Assembly (NCBI GenBank): GCA_030734395.1
Contig: JAUZTG010000016.1
Span: forward strand, 1,426,001-1,490,000
Length of the DNA stretch: 64,000 bases
Direction of reading: 5' to 3'
Source: Sarocladium kiliense
Taxonomy: Eukaryota; Ascomycota; Sordariomycetes; Hypocreales; Sarocladiaceae
The position numbers were made by a program, and so were the translations under genes. Positions 42,224 through 54,100 of this stretch are shown here, piece after piece. The notes under the pieces are model-generated. The model worked only from the letters and a program-made list of their open reading frames with translations, did not search any database and had not been told where the DNA came from. Position 1 is the stretch's first letter. Each line of letters starts with the position of its first letter.

Positions 42224-43495
42224 CTACCTCAAACCAGGGTCGCAACCGCATCTAGTAAAGGCATTCGGTGGTCTAGCAATCGCAGCATCCTCATCACTGT
42301 CTCTCGACGAGCTTCCACCGTCCATGACTCGGGAGTCAAAAGTCTTCTGCACGTAGATTCCTCCATTATGCTGTGCACTATGATGCAAATCATCCAACGG
42401 AATGGACTCGGAGACCATAACGTTCCGCGATGATGCCGCGGGTCCGTACGTCTTATTGCCACTGCTTTTATCCGTGCCGTACCTCTGAGACGACTTCTTC
42501 GATGAAAATTCCCGCACACTGCGTGACATCAATGCCTTCAAAGGTGGTAATGATCCGACGACGATGGCTGTGGCTGTCTCGACTGCTCCCCAGACGGCGA
42601 GACCAACAAGGTCGACTGTTGTACCGACGATGACTTGGGTCATTCGGACGATCGCGACACAAATGATGATGACACCAAGGCTGAATGCGATGCCGAGGCC
42701 GATCTTCTTTCGTTTGTCGAGTTGGAGGGATGGAAGGACGGCGATTGGAAGAGCCATTATCATGAGATCTGTTGCGACATCGACGGTCTGACGTTATGTT
42801 TAGTATTCCATTTGCTGATTGTGCACAATACATGAAGATGACTCACGGTTGAATAAAGGACATTGAATCTTGATCGCCACTCTTCCTCCGGAGAAGTGCA
42901 AGAACCTATGCAAGGCACCATTAGCAAATTCGCGTCATGTTCTATGACCCGTAGGCAACATACCGTAAAAGTAGTCAGAAGGTGGACTGCAAGTCAACGT
43001 ACTCGCAACCACACATCCAACAAATGCGAGGAAAGTGAACACAGCAACGCAATACCACAGCCTCCTGATCAAGGGGAAAGGCTGGACGAGGCGATAGAAG
43101 ACGGCCATGAAGCTCGCCTTGACCGACCAAAGCACCACCCAGAACAGCTTGATGATTGGGAATTGCCACCGAGTCAGCTGGGTGGTTTGTTTCTGAATCT
43201 CTTCAGGGATCGGAGGGATCCTCCCAGAAGATAGGTATGTTGTATACCACAAGGCGTCCATCTGCTGAGTCTGAAGGATGGCCATTGTGAGGAGGCAGGC
43301 CCATGCCCAGATAATCCAGTAGTCATCTGGGAGGAACTTGTGGTTTTGTCGCCATCGGACGCCTAGGCGAAGAGTAACGAAGAGTGTCGCAACTGTGAAG
43401 CATGTCCAGACGACGGCGAGGAGACCATCTGGGTTGATGGTGCTAGCTGCCCCTGATAGAGGCGCGTTGGGATCAACTTGAGGTAGTTCTGACAT
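42224..43495 (-). CDS. Fungal rhodopsin-like seven-helix protein (SAT3-type), second copy
   Basis: Three exons on the minus strand, 43495-42964, 42905-42847 and 42787-42224, encode 384 residues. Family landmarks: GLLAVVWTCFTVATLFVTLR, LGVRWRQNHKFLPDDYWI with the conserved DDY, WQFPIIKLFWVVLWSVKASF, CVAVFTFLAFVGCVV, CTSPEEEWRSRFNVLYST, DLMIMALPIAVLPSLQLDKR and VWGAVETATAIVVGSLPPLK. The C-terminal ~75 residues are a polar, Ser-rich cytosolic tail. The ATG at 43495 precedes the first helix by about 25 residues. It is clearly in the same family as the gene at 31284-32610 but differs in intron number, so it is not a recent duplicate of it. A 78-bp relic of a close relative of this gene lies at 34964-35041. 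Confidence 0.85.
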
Positions 43496-45027
43496 GTTGA
43501 AATTGGATCCAAGTCTGCGTGTCAAATACAGAGACCAAGGGACTCGGGAGAAAGGTGTCAAGCGGTTCAAGTAAGTTCCTTCACCCATCATAACTAAGTA
43601 TTGTCCTTAGGACGGTGGCATCGTCTTGATCATATTCACACAAATTCATTCTGCGTCGACCTACCTTAGTTTCACTGCGGATCCTTTCTTCCTACCCAGA
43701 TAATTCTGCAACGCACAGGAGAGAAGAAGAAATGTAGTCCTCGGCATACTGCAGCAAGCCGAACCTGACGTGGGGACTCAACTAGTACGATTCCTCCCAC
43801 CGGAGATACACTTCTCGACTGGTAATCACCCACGGTTCTGCATTGCATCTTCGTCCCTGGTACCTGGATTATGTCTCAGCTGACTATCATTCTTTCCGGA
43901 ACATGGGCCTACCGCAATGCAGGTCTGAGGGGTCGCCTCGAGGAAGCGGAAACCAGGTTGTTGGCCCTGTACCCTGTAGCAAGGCTATCCTTGTTGCGAT
44001 GAAAATGGCACACAGCCCTGGAAATATTCGTGGAGAGGATCGGCATGTCTGTGTGTCAACCGCATAGGATCGCCCCCACGCCAAGGACGGCAATCTGTAG
44101 CATTTGGAGGCCCTGTTGAGTTGGCAATGGTCACCTGCAGAAGTACAATAGTGGAGTGCAGGGTCAGATTTCCCTGCTTTAGTTGGACGCAACTTATACG
44201 AATGGGTCGACAACAGCAAGTCTTTGATCGCGAGTGAAGCCAGGAAACATACGATGCGTGATGTGCCGCCAACTGACTATCGAATTTCATCACACACGGC
44301 GCGGGATATTAGCGGCGGCAAGAGGCACGGGACGAAAGACTAGTTCTTCCGCCGATCTGAGTCAAAGAAAAGAAGCAGGGATCATCTGTCCCCATCTTGA
44401 TCGATTGGCCCGCGAACAATCCCGCTCTCGCCTATGCTTTTTCGTGGCAACACACCTTCTGCTCCGGGAGACAAGCCTGCAGGGTTTCTGCATGTAGTGT
44501 CTATGCAGCTCAAGACGCAGCCGCCAGGGTTATTTGAGAAGCTTTTTCTAGTTCTTCGGTCTTTGATTCGGATGGCTGTGGCTCCAAAGTGCGCTCGTCT
44601 GAAGGTTGATCCAAAGAACACGAAAAAAACTCCGAAGAGTGAAACCTGATTGACGTCAAAGTCCTTGCTCTAAGGCCAATGCATTGTAGAATAGGCTTCG
44701 TATATCAGTCAGTGTCATTGGCCAGCCACCCGCATGTCAATACCCTTCTCAGCTGCATAACCGACCCAGCAACAAGATTGGCAATGCATGATCCTTGAAC
44801 AATACAACCCTGTGCTGCCTGGTCACGAAAAATGTCACCGTAGCTAGCATGAAGATTCTCGGGCCCGAGGAGGTCCTCCTCTCAATCCCACGTAGAGCGT
44901 GTATTCGCCACACGTGGCTACCCTCTTCTGAATGCAGATCCCATTTTCCTGAGACTTATTTTTCCCAGTTGTTCAAAGTGCGGCGCTTGATAGTTGTGGT
45001 AACCTCTAACTCGCTAAAGCAGTAACG
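43496..45027. other. 1.5-kb divergent intergenic region without a recognised gene
   Basis: Lies between the divergent starts of the rhodopsin-like gene and the berberine-bridge-type oxidase. Several open frames of 70-110 codons on both strands have no domain and no supporting splice sites. It could hold a decayed gene that I cannot identify, for example the minus-strand frame at 44382-44621. Confidence 0.4.
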
Positions 45028-46941
45028 ATGCATCTTCTTGGGAGGCTTGCATTGGCGACGACACTCGTTGCTGCCGCGAGCAGCACGGTGCTTGAGTCTC
45101 AGCCGAAGTGCAAATGTGTAAGATACCTACTCCTGTTATCCTCCTGTATATACTGAACAGTAACTGACGCAAGACATGCAATCAGGTTCCAGGGGACAAC
45201 TGCTGGCCTTCCGAGGCTACGTGGGAAGCCTTTAACAAGTCTATTGACGGCCAATTAGTCAGGACCGTGCCACTCGCTCAGTCTTGCTACGGCCAGGACA
45301 AAGATCTTGAGGAATGCGCCTTCATCAACAAGATGTGGCCAGATCAAGAGTTCCAGACAAGCAATCCCATTGGTCGGCCTTATCCTTACAACATCACCTG
45401 CGCACCAGTCGACTATGCCCAAGGCGCTGAGCCCACGAGCTGTATTCTGGGCTCCCTACCATATTACGCTGTGAATGTCACAAAAAGGGACCACATTCGA
45501 GAATCATTGCATTTCGCGCGGAAGAACAATGTTCGGTTTGCTCTCTCTGGAACGGGCCATGACTTGAACGGCCGTGGCGATGGCTTTGGTTCGCTTGGAG
45601 TTTGGCTGCGACATTTCCGCAACAGCATTGACTTCCAGGAGGAATACTCGTCTGCCAATGATTGCGCAAAGTCTGAGTGGAAGGGCAGTGCGATCAAGAT
45701 CGATGGCGCGTGGCAGTGGCGTGATGTCTATCCTGTTGCAAAGGCGAACAACGTTATTGCCGTTGGAGGAGGTTCGATAGGCCCTGGAGCCATCGGAGGC
45801 TGTAAGTCCAGATCATGTCAACTCGAACAGAATATGCAGGACTGTTGCTGATGTGCGAACAGGGGCTTCTGGAGGTGGCCATGGACCAGCAACGAGGAAC
45901 TATGGCCTCGGCGCTGATCAGATCCTCGAAGCTGAAGTCATGCTCGCAGACGGCAGGATCGTTACAGTGAATCACTGTGAGAACCGCGACCTCTTCCAGG
46001 CGATGCGAGGAGGCGGCCCAGGCTACGGCGTGACGCTTAGTTCTACCATCAAAGCGCACCCGAATGTCGACGTCGTCACGGTTCATAAACTGGCAATCGC
46101 TCCATTGAAGGAGACTCCCGAGAACAGGGACCTTCTTGACGCTGTTTCAATTTTATTGCAGTCCATGCCTGGACTGAGTGATGCCGGCTACGCTGGGTAT
46201 GGATACTGGTTTCGAGAGTTCCCTGGTCCCTTTATTGGCGATGCGCGATCTGGATACGCTCATGGCTTCTGGACCATCGGAAAGGACCAGAAGGCCGCAG
46301 AAGACGCATGGGCTCCAGTTCAGAAGAAGCTCGCCGAGTTTGAGAACCGTATCTTCATCAGCAGCACCTTCAGCACATACCCTGACTACTGGTCTTTCTA
46401 CGAAGCTGAGTCTGGCCTCTACGATCCAGCCGGCGACACCGCCGTCCTAACCTCCCGTTTGATCAATCCAGACGCAGTATCCAACTATGACAAGCTCCGC
46501 GAAACCGTAAAAACCATCAGTGGTGAACCCGGCCAAATCGTCTCAAACGTCATCCTCCTCGTCTCCGGCGGCCAAGTCTTCAAAGACAAAGCCGACAAAA
46601 CCTCCGGCCTCCTCCCCGCCTGGCGAGACTCCCACTTCGTCATCGTCAGCGGCAGTGGAGTTTCTAGAACGCCAACTCTCGAGGAACGGAAGGCTGCGAA
46701 TGATGCTGCTACGTTCATCAGGGGGGAGGCGTTGAAGAAGTTGGCGCCGAGGACGGGAGGGTATATGAATGAGGGGGATAGAAATGATCCAGAGTGGATG
46801 AAGACGTTTTATGGGTGTCAGTATTTGAAGAATTTGAGGACGAAGAAGAAGTATGATCCTGAGTCGTTGTTTTATTGTGCGACTTGTGTTGGGTCGGAGG
46901 AGTTTGTTGAGAGCCCGGATGGACCTCTTTGCAGAGTCTAG
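45028..46941 (+). CDS. Secreted FAD-linked oxidoreductase, berberine-bridge (BBE) type
   Basis: Three exons, 45028-45117, 45186-45801 and 45863-46941, encode 594 residues. MHLLGRLALATTLVAAASST is a signal peptide. The FAD-binding domain has RFALSGTGHDLNGRG with the His (about residue 155) that carries flavin covalently in this family, AVGGGSIGPGAIGGWASGGG, GPATRNYGLGADQILEAEVM and FQAMRGGGPGYGV. The BBE C-terminal motif YMNEGDRNDPEWMKTFYG is present. The second covalent anchor, a Cys in bicovalent members, is not seen at the matching place (Ser/Ile there), so a single His link is expected. Many fungal relatives act in secondary metabolism or on oligosaccharides and phenolics; the substrate here is open. 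Third-position composition changes sharply near 46500-46650. Confidence 0.9.
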
Positions 46942-47200
46942 GTGCAGGGCAAGGTTATCAGACCAGGTGAAACCATGAGTTCAGGACGAGACAGCGTTGC
47001 CTGAATATAATAGCAAACGGCAGGTGTCTAGATCTCGAAAGGTGAATTACGCTGTGAAACAGAAAAGAAATCTATTCAGTTTAGATAGTGACCGTACAAA
47101 ACGCCCTCCATGCACTTTGTACAAGATAGTTCCCGCAGACATTTTCGAACATATCGTACATTTGTCAACCCATTTCCACCCCACTTCAGATCACCATCCG

Positions 47201-50200
47201 CTACGCCCAGCCAAAGACCTCGCTGATCGCAAGAGTATTAGTCCTGAAGCCGAGTAACGTCACCGCGATCACCACAATATCCAACACGACCAGCACCAAC
47301 GCCGCCATCATGAACCTTGGCGTGAAAATCCGGTACACCATCAAATGTCTCCTCAGGTGCCCTGCCCAAGCCATCGTCGCCAGCGACTCAACAGCATAGT
47401 ACGCGATGAAGATGCCGAGACCCCTGGTAACGATCTTGAGCACACCCTTCTGCTTGGGGCCGACCTTCCATGTGGCAATAAGCGGCACGCAGGCAGCGGC
47501 AAGGATCTGACCAGCGCAAGTGTTGAGAATGACAACGAGGGGAGTCCAGGGGTAGCGAATGCTGAAGAGAGGAATGAAGGCGCTGTCCCACTGGAGACTT
47601 GATGGGGAGGCCTGGTGGCCTGTCTTGAAGAAGTAGAAATTACCCAGGACAGCGAGCATGATTGGACCAATTGTCTCGGCCTTGAGTTTGTTGTAGTCAA
47701 TAATCTCGATGAGAGAAAGGACTTGCCACATCATCATGGCGAGTGCACCGAAGCCCATTGGCTTGGTTAGAATCATGCAGCCGAGGAGGATGTTCAGGGG
47801 GAGAAGAAGGTATCGAGATCCCAGAACGTTGTTGTACCCAAGGATGGCAATCTGGGGTTGACCTATTGCTGATGGTGAGGAGACAATAGAAACATTGGGT
47901 GGTGCCCAGATGAAGGCCGTTGAGCCTGCAACGAAGGCTAGCGCCAGCACAAGCTGAGCGACGTAGACTCCAATGCTCTTCAGCCATCCGTGAGCCAGTC
48001 TGCCAGCAAGCCAATCCCCATTGTCAGCAGCATCAATGACCCAGTAGATCGCTGCAATGAACAAGCCGGTGCGGAGAGCCAAACCAATCCATGTGGGAGC
48101 GAGGCCTTCCCAAGATCTTGTTGGCGAAAGGAAGGAATGAATGACGGCAGGGAGCGCAACCGCTACGATGAATGGGATCGCGAGCTGCCAGACTGCAGAA
48201 GTGGAAGAGTTGGCGGAAGCGTAGTAGGTGGAAGTGCAGTAAGGCATTTGTTCCTCACGGCACAGCTTCGAGAACGAGGCCAAACGTGCAAGGACGATAA
48301 ACGCGATGGAGTGATACACGGCCATGGTCCGCTCGACCTTGTTCTCAATGCGGAAAGAGGCCACGGCTGCGACAGCGCCAAATGTGGCGACGAAGAACAG
48401 AAGCATAGAATCCTCCCAGATGGTGTACGAGTTGGATGCGAAGCCGATGGACTGGCTGAGGGTGAAGAAAACGGAGAGCCAACCCCATATCGTCGTGGGA
48501 AGAAGGTTCAGCATCGTTTTGCCAGTTTGGAACAAGGATGCGATGACTGTAGAGACCGTAAGGGTCATGATGATGGTAACCAAACCACCGATCGGCTGTC
48601 CGCGATAGACTGACACGGCGGTTACTATTGCAATGACGAAGAGAACCCTGGGGTTCCAGAGGCCCTTAAGCAGAGACTTGTGATAGGCCTCCTCTTCATC
48701 CTCCTTGTCTGCTGGCCCGGCACCCTCGCCGAGACCCATGATTTCCATTCGTTTCTGCGCATAATCCTTCTCAACGTCGTTCAGAACGATATAGTCCTCG
48801 CCCTTATCCCGTGACGCGTAAAGCAACAGAAGAAGAACGCCCAGAGCACCGACGATCACACCTGAAATCATGCGTGGGACATCAAAGCGAGCCCAAAGAG
48901 CCTTGCATACCGCTAGCGTCTCCTCTTGAAACTTCACGAATGCATTGTAGGCTTCACGGTCGGATCGGTTCTCAGAGGCGATTGCGCGTGTCCAATAGTC
49001 GGCTGGTGAACCAGCCTCCTGGCTTTGTGACATGCCACGGGCTTTGAAATAGCTGGCCTGGTAGCGTTCGACGCCTGCCGCAGCCATGCGAGAGACCGCA
49101 GCGAGATTGCGCCAGTCGTTGCCCTTCTTCCCAACGAAAGCCTCCTCGATAGGGCGTCCAAGGCTGTTGTAAGGGATGGGAATACCGAGCAGGAGAGCGA
49201 GTGTGGGGACCAGATCGATCTGGTTGACGGGCCGGATCTTGGCCGTGGCGGGAGGTTGGATAAAGTCAGGGTGGCTTCGCCCAAAAGCTGGGCGCTTGGA
49301 GTACATCCACAGCGCAGCCTCGACCTCATCATCGCTCTCACCACCGTGATCTCCCTTGCCGTCCATGCCATGATCACCCATGACGATGAGAAGAGTATCG
49401 TCATCAATGGAGTCAACCAGCCTCTTGACGAAGTCATCCATCTGCTGTAGCTTGGAAGTCATAGCAGGGTGGTTCGGACCGTAACGGTGTCCGGCGTGAT
49501 CTACACCCAAGCAGTGCCCGATCAACAAGTCCCACTGGCCCTTTGCCTGCGGCTCGAGGAGAGGGAAAAGATTGTCAATGACACCGTTGTCAACTGTGTG
49601 CAGGTCCCAGACATTGAAGCTGTCGTAGGCCTTACTGATGTTGGGCTCGAAGTAGTCCGGGAAAAGAGCCCACCAGGTATCGTCTCCGACTTGAGCAATC
49701 TTCTTGCCCGCAGACTTGAGCTGCAGAAGTATATTATCTTCATCGATCGCCGTACCTGCGAAGTTGCTCCCGGCGTCGAGGAACGTCGGAAGCGTACCGG
49801 TCGTCAGGCCCTTAAGGCGTTGAAGCGTCGCTGTAGGCGGGTCGGCGATGAAGGGCAGAAGGAACGCGTTCTCGGGAGACTTGACGGCGAGGTCGTGCAT
49901 GATTGGGAACGCGTTGTGAAACTGCTCAGCCTGCTCCGGGGCCTGAGGAACGGTGAAATCGTAGCGCAACGCATCAATGAGAATGACGACTGCACGGTCG
50001 AAAGTCTTGGGGTGCCAGCATCCGTCATCGATGTTCAATGGCGCTAATTTGCTGTCGATCGGCGGTGCAGTGCAGTTGGAGTTCTCCTCAAGGACCAGCC
50101 TCGTCAGGAGGAAGCCACTGCCAAAGAGCCAGATGCTGACAGCGTGAACGATGAGCAGCCATGACCAGAATCCAACCGTCCACCACCAGCCACTCTCGAA

Positions 50201-50413
50201 CTTCTTTTGTCTTCGGTCATCGATCCGATCGCGCTTCTGCTCGAGAACCTGCGTCTGCTTCTTGTCTACAGTCGCGCCGATGTCTGCAGCAGAAGCAGTG
50301 GCAGCGTCCTGAGCTTCCTTTGCGCGCTTTGCTGCGTCCCACTGCTTTTTGATGGCAGCGTATTCGTCGGAGGACGCGCCGGTAGCGGGCTTGGGACTGC
50401 GAGAGGTGGCCAT
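47201..50413 (-). CDS. GPI13: GPI ethanolamine phosphate transferase 3 (Gpi13 / PIG-O)
   Basis: One uninterrupted frame of 1070 residues, normal for the family. After a charged N-terminus the first helix is at about residues 78-110 (WWWTVGFWSWLLIVHAVSIW). The luminal catalytic domain has the alkaline-phosphatase fold signs: VVILIDALRYDF, LKGLTTGTLPTFLDAGSNF with the catalytic Thr, GDDTWWALFPDYF, DLLIGHCLGVDHAGHRYGP and MGDHGMDGKGDHGG with metal-binding Asp and His. More than ten membrane helices follow from about residue 530. Gpi13 adds ethanolamine phosphate to the third mannose of the GPI anchor in the ER, the link later attached to protein; it is essential in yeast. No intron is needed. 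Confidence 0.96.
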   Translation of the reverse strand: MATSRSPKPATGASSDEYAAIKKQWDAAKRAKEAQDAATASAADIGATVDKKQTQVLEQKRDRIDDRRQKKFESGWWWTVGFWSWLLIVHAVSIWLFGSGFLLTRLVLEENSNCTAPPIDSKLAPLNIDDGCWHPKTFDRAVVILIDALRYDFTVPQAPEQAEQFHNAFPIMHDLAVKSPENAFLLPFIADPPTATLQRLKGLTTGTLPTFLDAGSNFAGTAIDEDNILLQLKSAGKKIAQVGDDTWWALFPDYFEPNISKAYDSFNVWDLHTVDNGVIDNLFPLLEPQAKGQWDLLIGHCLGVDHAGHRYGPNHPAMTSKLQQMDDFVKRLVDSIDDDTLLIVMGDHGMDGKGDHGGESDDEVEAALWMYSKRPAFGRSHPDFIQPPATAKIRPVNQIDLVPTLALLLGIPIPYNSLGRPIEEAFVGKKGNDWRNLAAVSRMAAAGVERYQASYFKARGMSQSQEAGSPADYWTRAIASENRSDREAYNAFVKFQEETLAVCKALWARFDVPRMISGVIVGALGVLLLLLYASRDKGEDYIVLNDVEKDYAQKRMEIMGLGEGAGPADKEDEEEAYHKSLLKGLWNPRVLFVIAIVTAVSVYRGQPIGGLVTIIMTLTVSTVIASLFQTGKTMLNLLPTTIWGWLSVFFTLSQSIGFASNSYTIWEDSMLLFFVATFGAVAAVASFRIENKVERTMAVYHSIAFIVLARLASFSKLCREEQMPYCTSTYYASANSSTSAVWQLAIPFIVAVALPAVIHSFLSPTRSWEGLAPTWIGLALRTGLFIAAIYWVIDAADNGDWLAGRLAHGWLKSIGVYVAQLVLALAFVAGSTAFIWAPPNVSIVSSPSAIGQPQIAILGYNNVLGSRYLLLPLNILLGCMILTKPMGFGALAMMMWQVLSLIEIIDYNKLKAETIGPIMLAVLGNFYFFKTGHQASPSSLQWDSAFIPLFSIRYPWTPLVVILNTCAGQILAAACVPLIATWKVGPKQKGVLKIVTRGLGIFIAYYAVESLATMAWAGHLRRHLMVYRIFTPRFMMAALVLVVLDIVVIAVTLLGFRTNTLAISEVFGWA

Positions 50414-51144
50414 GGTCTGTATCGTCTCTACCTGGTTGTGCGAGGAGAGGGATCAGCCATTGGTTGGTTTGGCGAGGGGATGCTGGCGGGATGGAGTGTG
50501 TTTGTGTCGATGAAGGAAGGCAGAGGAAGAGGAGGCCAGATTTTTTGGTGATGATTTGGTTGGTGGTCACTGGTGACGGTGGGTTGTCGCTGCTAAGGTG
50601 CGGGCTGTGGAGACGCGCCGATCCCGAAATCCGGCACTCTCCACCGAACCTACGGGGAACATTCGTGTAGAAAGCAGCGCGTCCAGATGCTGCTGGACAA
50701 AAGCTTCATTGCTTTTCTTTCCCCGCCTATTTGCATGTTTGCATTGAAATCAGCAGTTAACTCAGCCCAATGCCTACGGCCTTATATCGTCCTGCTGTGC
50801 TAACCAATCCGATTTCCGATGCTCCTCTTATAGCTAAGGGAGCGCAAGGGTAACGGCGCTATGTGCTACGTGTTAGGCGAATTTTCAATGTTTTGACAAG
50901 TTTGTCATTGTTATGCTATATTTTCTTCGTGAAGGATCCGCAGTCAGCGTAAGAGAGGCAACTGCTCTTGTAGTTGATAGCATCTGCACAGTGTGCAATC
51001 TGCCAATGATACACATCAACTCTCGCTTCATCAGCAGCATCACTCCATCTTTACCTCAGTCACTTGCGTATGCTCCCAAGATCGCATCAGCACCTTGATA
51101 CGGTCCAAAAGCTGGTAGAGAAGTCCGCAGCACTTGTTTCAATC
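50414..51144. other. GPI13 promoter and adjacent intergenic region
   Basis: 731 bp; the part next to 50413 is purine-rich on the plus strand, i.e. C/T-rich on the GPI13 strand, a typical leader. No further gene is seen before the stop of the ankyrin gene at 51145. Confidence 0.5.
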
Positions 51145-54100
51145 CTATAGCATGCCGAGTACGTCCCTAAAATCGTCCTGCGTAGTGCCCATCCTTAATT
51201 CATTGATCAGATCCTTACATGCCTCGTGCCCATTCATTTCAGCCAACTCGATCGCTCGCTCGCAGATTGCTTCATCGAAAGGAGCTGAATTGGCTTGCCA
51301 GAGAAAGTCAATCATGCCAAGCCGACCATGTTCTGCGGCGGCTTCCAACGGCCACCTGCCTAGGATCGAAGGCTTCATATGCATGTCGGCACCGCGTTTG
51401 AGGAGCTCGCCTGCAATATTGGGATTCCCACTGCTCGCTGCCAACTGAAGGGCAGTGGCACCGCTCCGGCGCGCAGGAGGAGCATTCACATCAGCGCCCT
51501 GTTCCAGAAGGAAGCAGACAATGTCATAACAGCCGAGCTCAGCAGCTGTTTGTAGAGGCGTTCTTCTCACCCTGTTCTTCGTTTCCAGGTTCACTGCAGC
51601 GCCTGATTCCAGGGTTAGCCGCACAAGAGCCAAGCTTTTCGTTTCCACTGCCAACAGTAGAGCACTTTTGTTGCCTTCTCCGGTTTCGATCACAACGGCA
51701 TCGGGATCTCTTCCTGCTTGAAGCAGTAGCCTCACCATCTCATATCCATATTTCGGATCTTTGTGACTGTACTGGATCGCCCAAGCCAAAGGACGTGCCG
51801 CATAGCCGTGGACAATATACCTATCGTCGCTAAGGATATCGAACATGCCTGAGCTGAGGGCGTATTTCAACGAGGACAGTCCATTCGCAGTCCCCCATTC
51901 CATTCCCCGAAGAATGTTGTGCTGCTCTCTAGCGGCCAAGCGCCACGACTCCCCCATACATGCGCTTCGTTCCAGGATGAGCCTCAGTACCTCTGTGCTT
52001 GAGGCAGCAGCATCTTGTAATGCGGAACGCGGGTTCGCGCCTAGGTCGAGCATTTTCTGAACCAACTTCATGTCGCTCAGGTAAGCAGCTTGCTGCAAAC
52101 ACTCAGTGAGCTCCTGGACTCCGATCATTCTATTGTCAAGCAAGAATTGAAGCATCTCGTTGCTGCACTTCGCCAACGCGTCTCTGACACCATCGTCACT
52201 GCCCAAGGATAGTGGGAAGTTATCTCGCACCTGGATAAGGAGGGCATAATTTCCCAACAATATCACTTTGCTGAGCAGACGCGTATAGTGCCCATAACTA
52301 TGTCGGCGGCAATCCATTTCCATAATTGCACTGGCCAATGGAATGTTGCTCTTGGCAATTGCAATGTACAGAGGATTTTCGTCTTGTCCATTACCAGCGG
52401 CATCAGCTCCGCGCTCAAGGAGTCGGAGCGCAATCTCGCTGTGACCATTTTCTACTGCGTGTAAGAGGGCTGCACTTGGGCCCCCTTGGTCAGAGTGCGG
52501 CTGGGTTCGAAGCAGGCAATCCACCATGTCGAAATCGCCAGACGACGCTGCAGCATCGATGGCGACGCGGAATTGCACGCCGCGTCCTCGGAAGGCCAGT
52601 GGAGATTTCTCTTTGCACAATTGGATAAGATAGCTGTTTCCGGTGCGAATGGCTTCGGCTAGTGGTGTTGTAGGCCGCCCAGTTCCTCTCTCACCAAGGT
52701 GAATCACACTATCGAAAAGCACTTGGTCTGTGTGAAGAAGGTCAACTAGTGCGACGTTGCCACTCTGGACGGCTGCACAAAATAACTGTGATCTGTCTTG
52801 GGCAAACTCCAGATGGTTTTGGACAAATTGAATGTCGCCTTTCTTTGCGCATTCAACAAGGGCCCAATGAAACTCGTCTGCGAAACGGAGGTGACACTTT
52901 TGTGGATGGCTTGCGTTGGCACATGTCGTCAGAAGTGTGTTGACGAGAACCCCGAAACGCTCTTGATCCATCTCTCGAGCGCACAGACACAAGAGTCGCC
53001 TTGAGAATATTTCCTCGTGGTCGGCGCTCAGCAAGCTCGGCATTAGTTCGCTGGCAAGGTCATGGGCATGCAACTCCGTGAAGATGTACGCGAGAAAATG
53101 CCCTTCAACTCGAGCGCCGTTGTGAAGAAGCGCTCTGGCGATCGCCAACGCCGTTGCGTCGACTGTGGCACCTTTCGGTAGGCTCTTGACCAGGGACCAA
53201 AGGGCACCAGTAGGGTCGGCCTTGAAATGAAGAAGGACTTCCACTATTTGGAGGTCGTGCATTTGAGCGGCTCTCTCTATAGCGCGACAGTCTACGCCTG
53301 TGGCGCTGAGGCAAACGATGCTGTTCACGTCGACCAAATTAAGAACCAGCAGCTGCCTGGCCAGTCGAGAATCCCAAATTTCGATACAGGCTTCGAGGGC
53401 GTTTGTTACAAGAGCCTTGCCGTAGGGGCCTCGGGTACTTCTGAGCTGTGCGAACAAGCGTCGAGCTCTGCTGTGCTGGAGCAAAAATTTGAACGCCGTT
53501 CCGATGTCGATGTCTTCCATGCCTATAAATCAGTTTGCGAAGGAGAACAAAAGGCAACTAGGCAATGCTTCATCGATTCGACACACTTGGGCATCAACGC
53601 TGCATGGCTCACCAGGCAATATATGTAACAAGCGCTGCGTGAGGGCCCTTTGGTGGGGTGAATATGCAAGTGCCGTTTCTTCAACTTCCGAGGAAGAAAC
53701 CCGTGGTTTCACATGGAGCAGAAACTGCATCGTAGGACTCTCGATACTTTGAATGCGGCTGTTGCTCGTTCCGCTCCTAGGTAAATTAGCCGCATCAACA
53801 CCTGTAGCAAAATTAGTCAGAACCATCACTTGCAGTTATGGTGAAAGGAACATACCAGTCGCTGTCAGAGCTCGCTCGAATAGATGAAACCGTGAGTTCC
53901 GCAATATTCGACTTAGAAACTCCTCGTATAGCTCTTGAAAGTTGAAGTCGCACGCAGAAGTTAACCAGTCTGTATCGCATTCACCGACAATCGTCGATGT
54001 GATCAAGTCGATGTTTGAATACAGCGTGCCTTCCGATTTGTTGGCCTCCTGCGACATTATGGCTAGAGGAGCTCCATGAGGTCCAGTGTTGATTGATCGG

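Noticed and set aside
44382..44621. Possible gene on the minus strand in the 43.5-45 kb gap
   Set aside because: 79 codons with no recognisable motif and no neighbouring exons in frame; kept only as an unexplained open frame.
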